From assembly GCA_008694505.1 (NCBI GenBank), contig VZDJ01007747.1, forward strand, positions 13,606,059 to 13,670,058: DNA of 64,000 nucleotides, written 5' to 3'. The notes under the pieces were generated by a model. That model saw only the letters and a list, made by a program, of their open reading frames with translations, was not told the origin of the DNA and ran no database searches. The DNA comes from Cyanoderma ruficeps (lineage: Eukaryota; Chordata; Aves; Passeriformes; Timaliidae). A program made the position numbers and the translations under genes. Below, piece by piece: positions 62,971 through 64,000 of this stretch. Within the stretch, counting starts at the first letter, position 1. Each line of letters begins with the position of its first letter.

Positions 62971-63317
62971 CATAGAACAGAATTACAGAATATATCAAGT
63001 TAGAAGGGACCCATCAGGCTCATCAAGTCCAACTCCCTGTTCCTAAACTTCAACTAAAACTGAAACCATACGACTTAGGACCGTCATCCAGATGCTCCTT
63101 GAACTCTGATATAGTTGGTGCTGTGACCACTTCCTGGGGAAGCTTGTGCCAGTGATGACTGTGGTTTCAGCAATAAACCTTTTCCTAATGTCCAACCCGA
63201 ACTTCCCCTGACACAGCTTCATTCTGCTTGTGTCCTATTCCTTGTCAACAGAGAGAGATCAGCACCCGCCTCTCCCCTGTGCCTCTTGAGGAAGTTGTAG
63301 ACTGCGATGAGGTCAGA
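62971..63317 (-). mobile_element. CR1 LINE fragment, inverted
   Basis: Reverse-complement CR1 3' end: CATAGAACAGAATTACAGAATATATCAAG (degenerate tail), AGAAGGGACCCATCAGGCTCATCAAGTCCAACTCC, GATGCTCCTTGAACTC, GACCACTTCCTGGGGAAGC, CAATAAACCTTTTCCTAATGTCCAAC, and GAAGTTGTAGACTGCGATGAGGTC at the far end. It lies tail-to-tail with the preceding CR1, about 400 bp away. Non-coding and inactive. Confidence 0.94.
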
Positions 63318-64000
63318 AGTTGAAGATCTTCATACTCACCAGAAGAGAAACAGACAATTCCCACTACCAAAGGCAGCTATTCTTTTTTATCTAGAAGCCA
63401 CTGACCTGACCCTGTGGCCATAGTTTTCCTTAGAAGAAATAATTTTCCCCAAACCAAACAGGGAAAAAAGCTAGAGGTTGTCAGACCCTGAACTCATTAT
63501 ACAAATGTATTCATAGCTCCACAACTTAAACATTTAATTCACATGGAGGCAAATCTTCATCTTCCAACAAAGCAGTCTTTTCTTAAAAGGTTACAGATTT
63601 TCTTTCTTTTATCCAGCTGTATGATGTTTTTCCCCTATTACATACCTGTTTATTGACATCCATTTTCTTTAAAATATAAAATATTAGCATACTTCTAATC
63701 AGTTTTATATATTCAACTTTGTTTATATAAACTGGAGAACAGTCCCAAGACTGAATTCTCTAGTAAACCTTGGACAGGGTAAGGTAAATCCCATGCACTG
63801 ATTATTGGATCTGAAAAAGGGAGAATTCCTACCTTTTCTTGACTTTGAAATGCTTGTAGTAGTAAAATATTTCAAATCTGGTTAGCTGAAAAACCTTCAT
63901 TAAATCTTTATAAGACTGTAATAATTAAGTAAGACTTCATAACATGTTAAATATTACCTATCCATAAATTTAACACACAGCCATGTAGAATTTTTGAGTC
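63318..64000. other. AT-rich unannotated end of window
   Basis: No gene or repeat recognised. Confidence 0.6.

Overview
The window reads as vertebrate nuclear DNA, most likely from a bird. It is AT-rich and CpG-poor, has no prokaryote-style coding density, and its recognisable repeats are avian: several 5'-truncated CR1 LINE copies with the usual avian CR1 tail (variants of ATTCTATGAT) and one isolated endogenous-retrovirus LTR of a kind common in birds. I recognise no complete protein-coding gene. The best overall description is intergenic or intronic sequence with scattered repeats and a few unproven exon candidates. No rRNA, tRNA, CRISPR array or bacterial feature was seen. A 77-base run of N (18979-19055) is an assembly gap.

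Layout. About 2.9-8.1 kb carries a set of short exon-like segments on the minus strand whose splice phases can be linked into one reading frame; this is the best candidate for an unrecognised gene, but it rests on eye inspection only. A CR1 3' end sits at 2.0-2.3 kb. At 10.2-10.6 kb is an inverted CR1 fragment. Near 12.5-14.2 kb are further isolated exon-like segments, the best being 14084-14233 (+). From 14.2 to 27 kb there is unannotated DNA, one 590-bp CR1 (21.8-22.4 kb) and an exon-like segment at 24.1 kb with good splice motifs on both sides. A solo LTR lies at 27.2-28.0 kb and a 440-bp CR1 at 29.2-29.6 kb.

From 30 to 50 kb there is almost nothing except a short inverted CR1 tail (36.7 kb), a GC-richer promoter-like patch (38.2-38.5 kb), tandem duplications and a purine tract. 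At 50.1-50.6 kb lies a degraded reverse transcriptase whose motifs differ from CR1: an older, frameshifted non-LTR retrotransposon of another lineage. From 51 to 61.6 kb there is AT-rich DNA with a possible processed-pseudogene 3' end near 59.3-59.6 kb. The right end has the longest CR1 (61.6-62.6 kb, including the end of its reverse transcriptase, catalytic motif broken) and an inverted CR1 (63.0-63.3 kb).

No set of genes can be shown to work together here. Repeat calls are firm; all exon calls are tentative and would be settled by RNA-seq, a protein-to-genome alignment and a multi-bird alignment.
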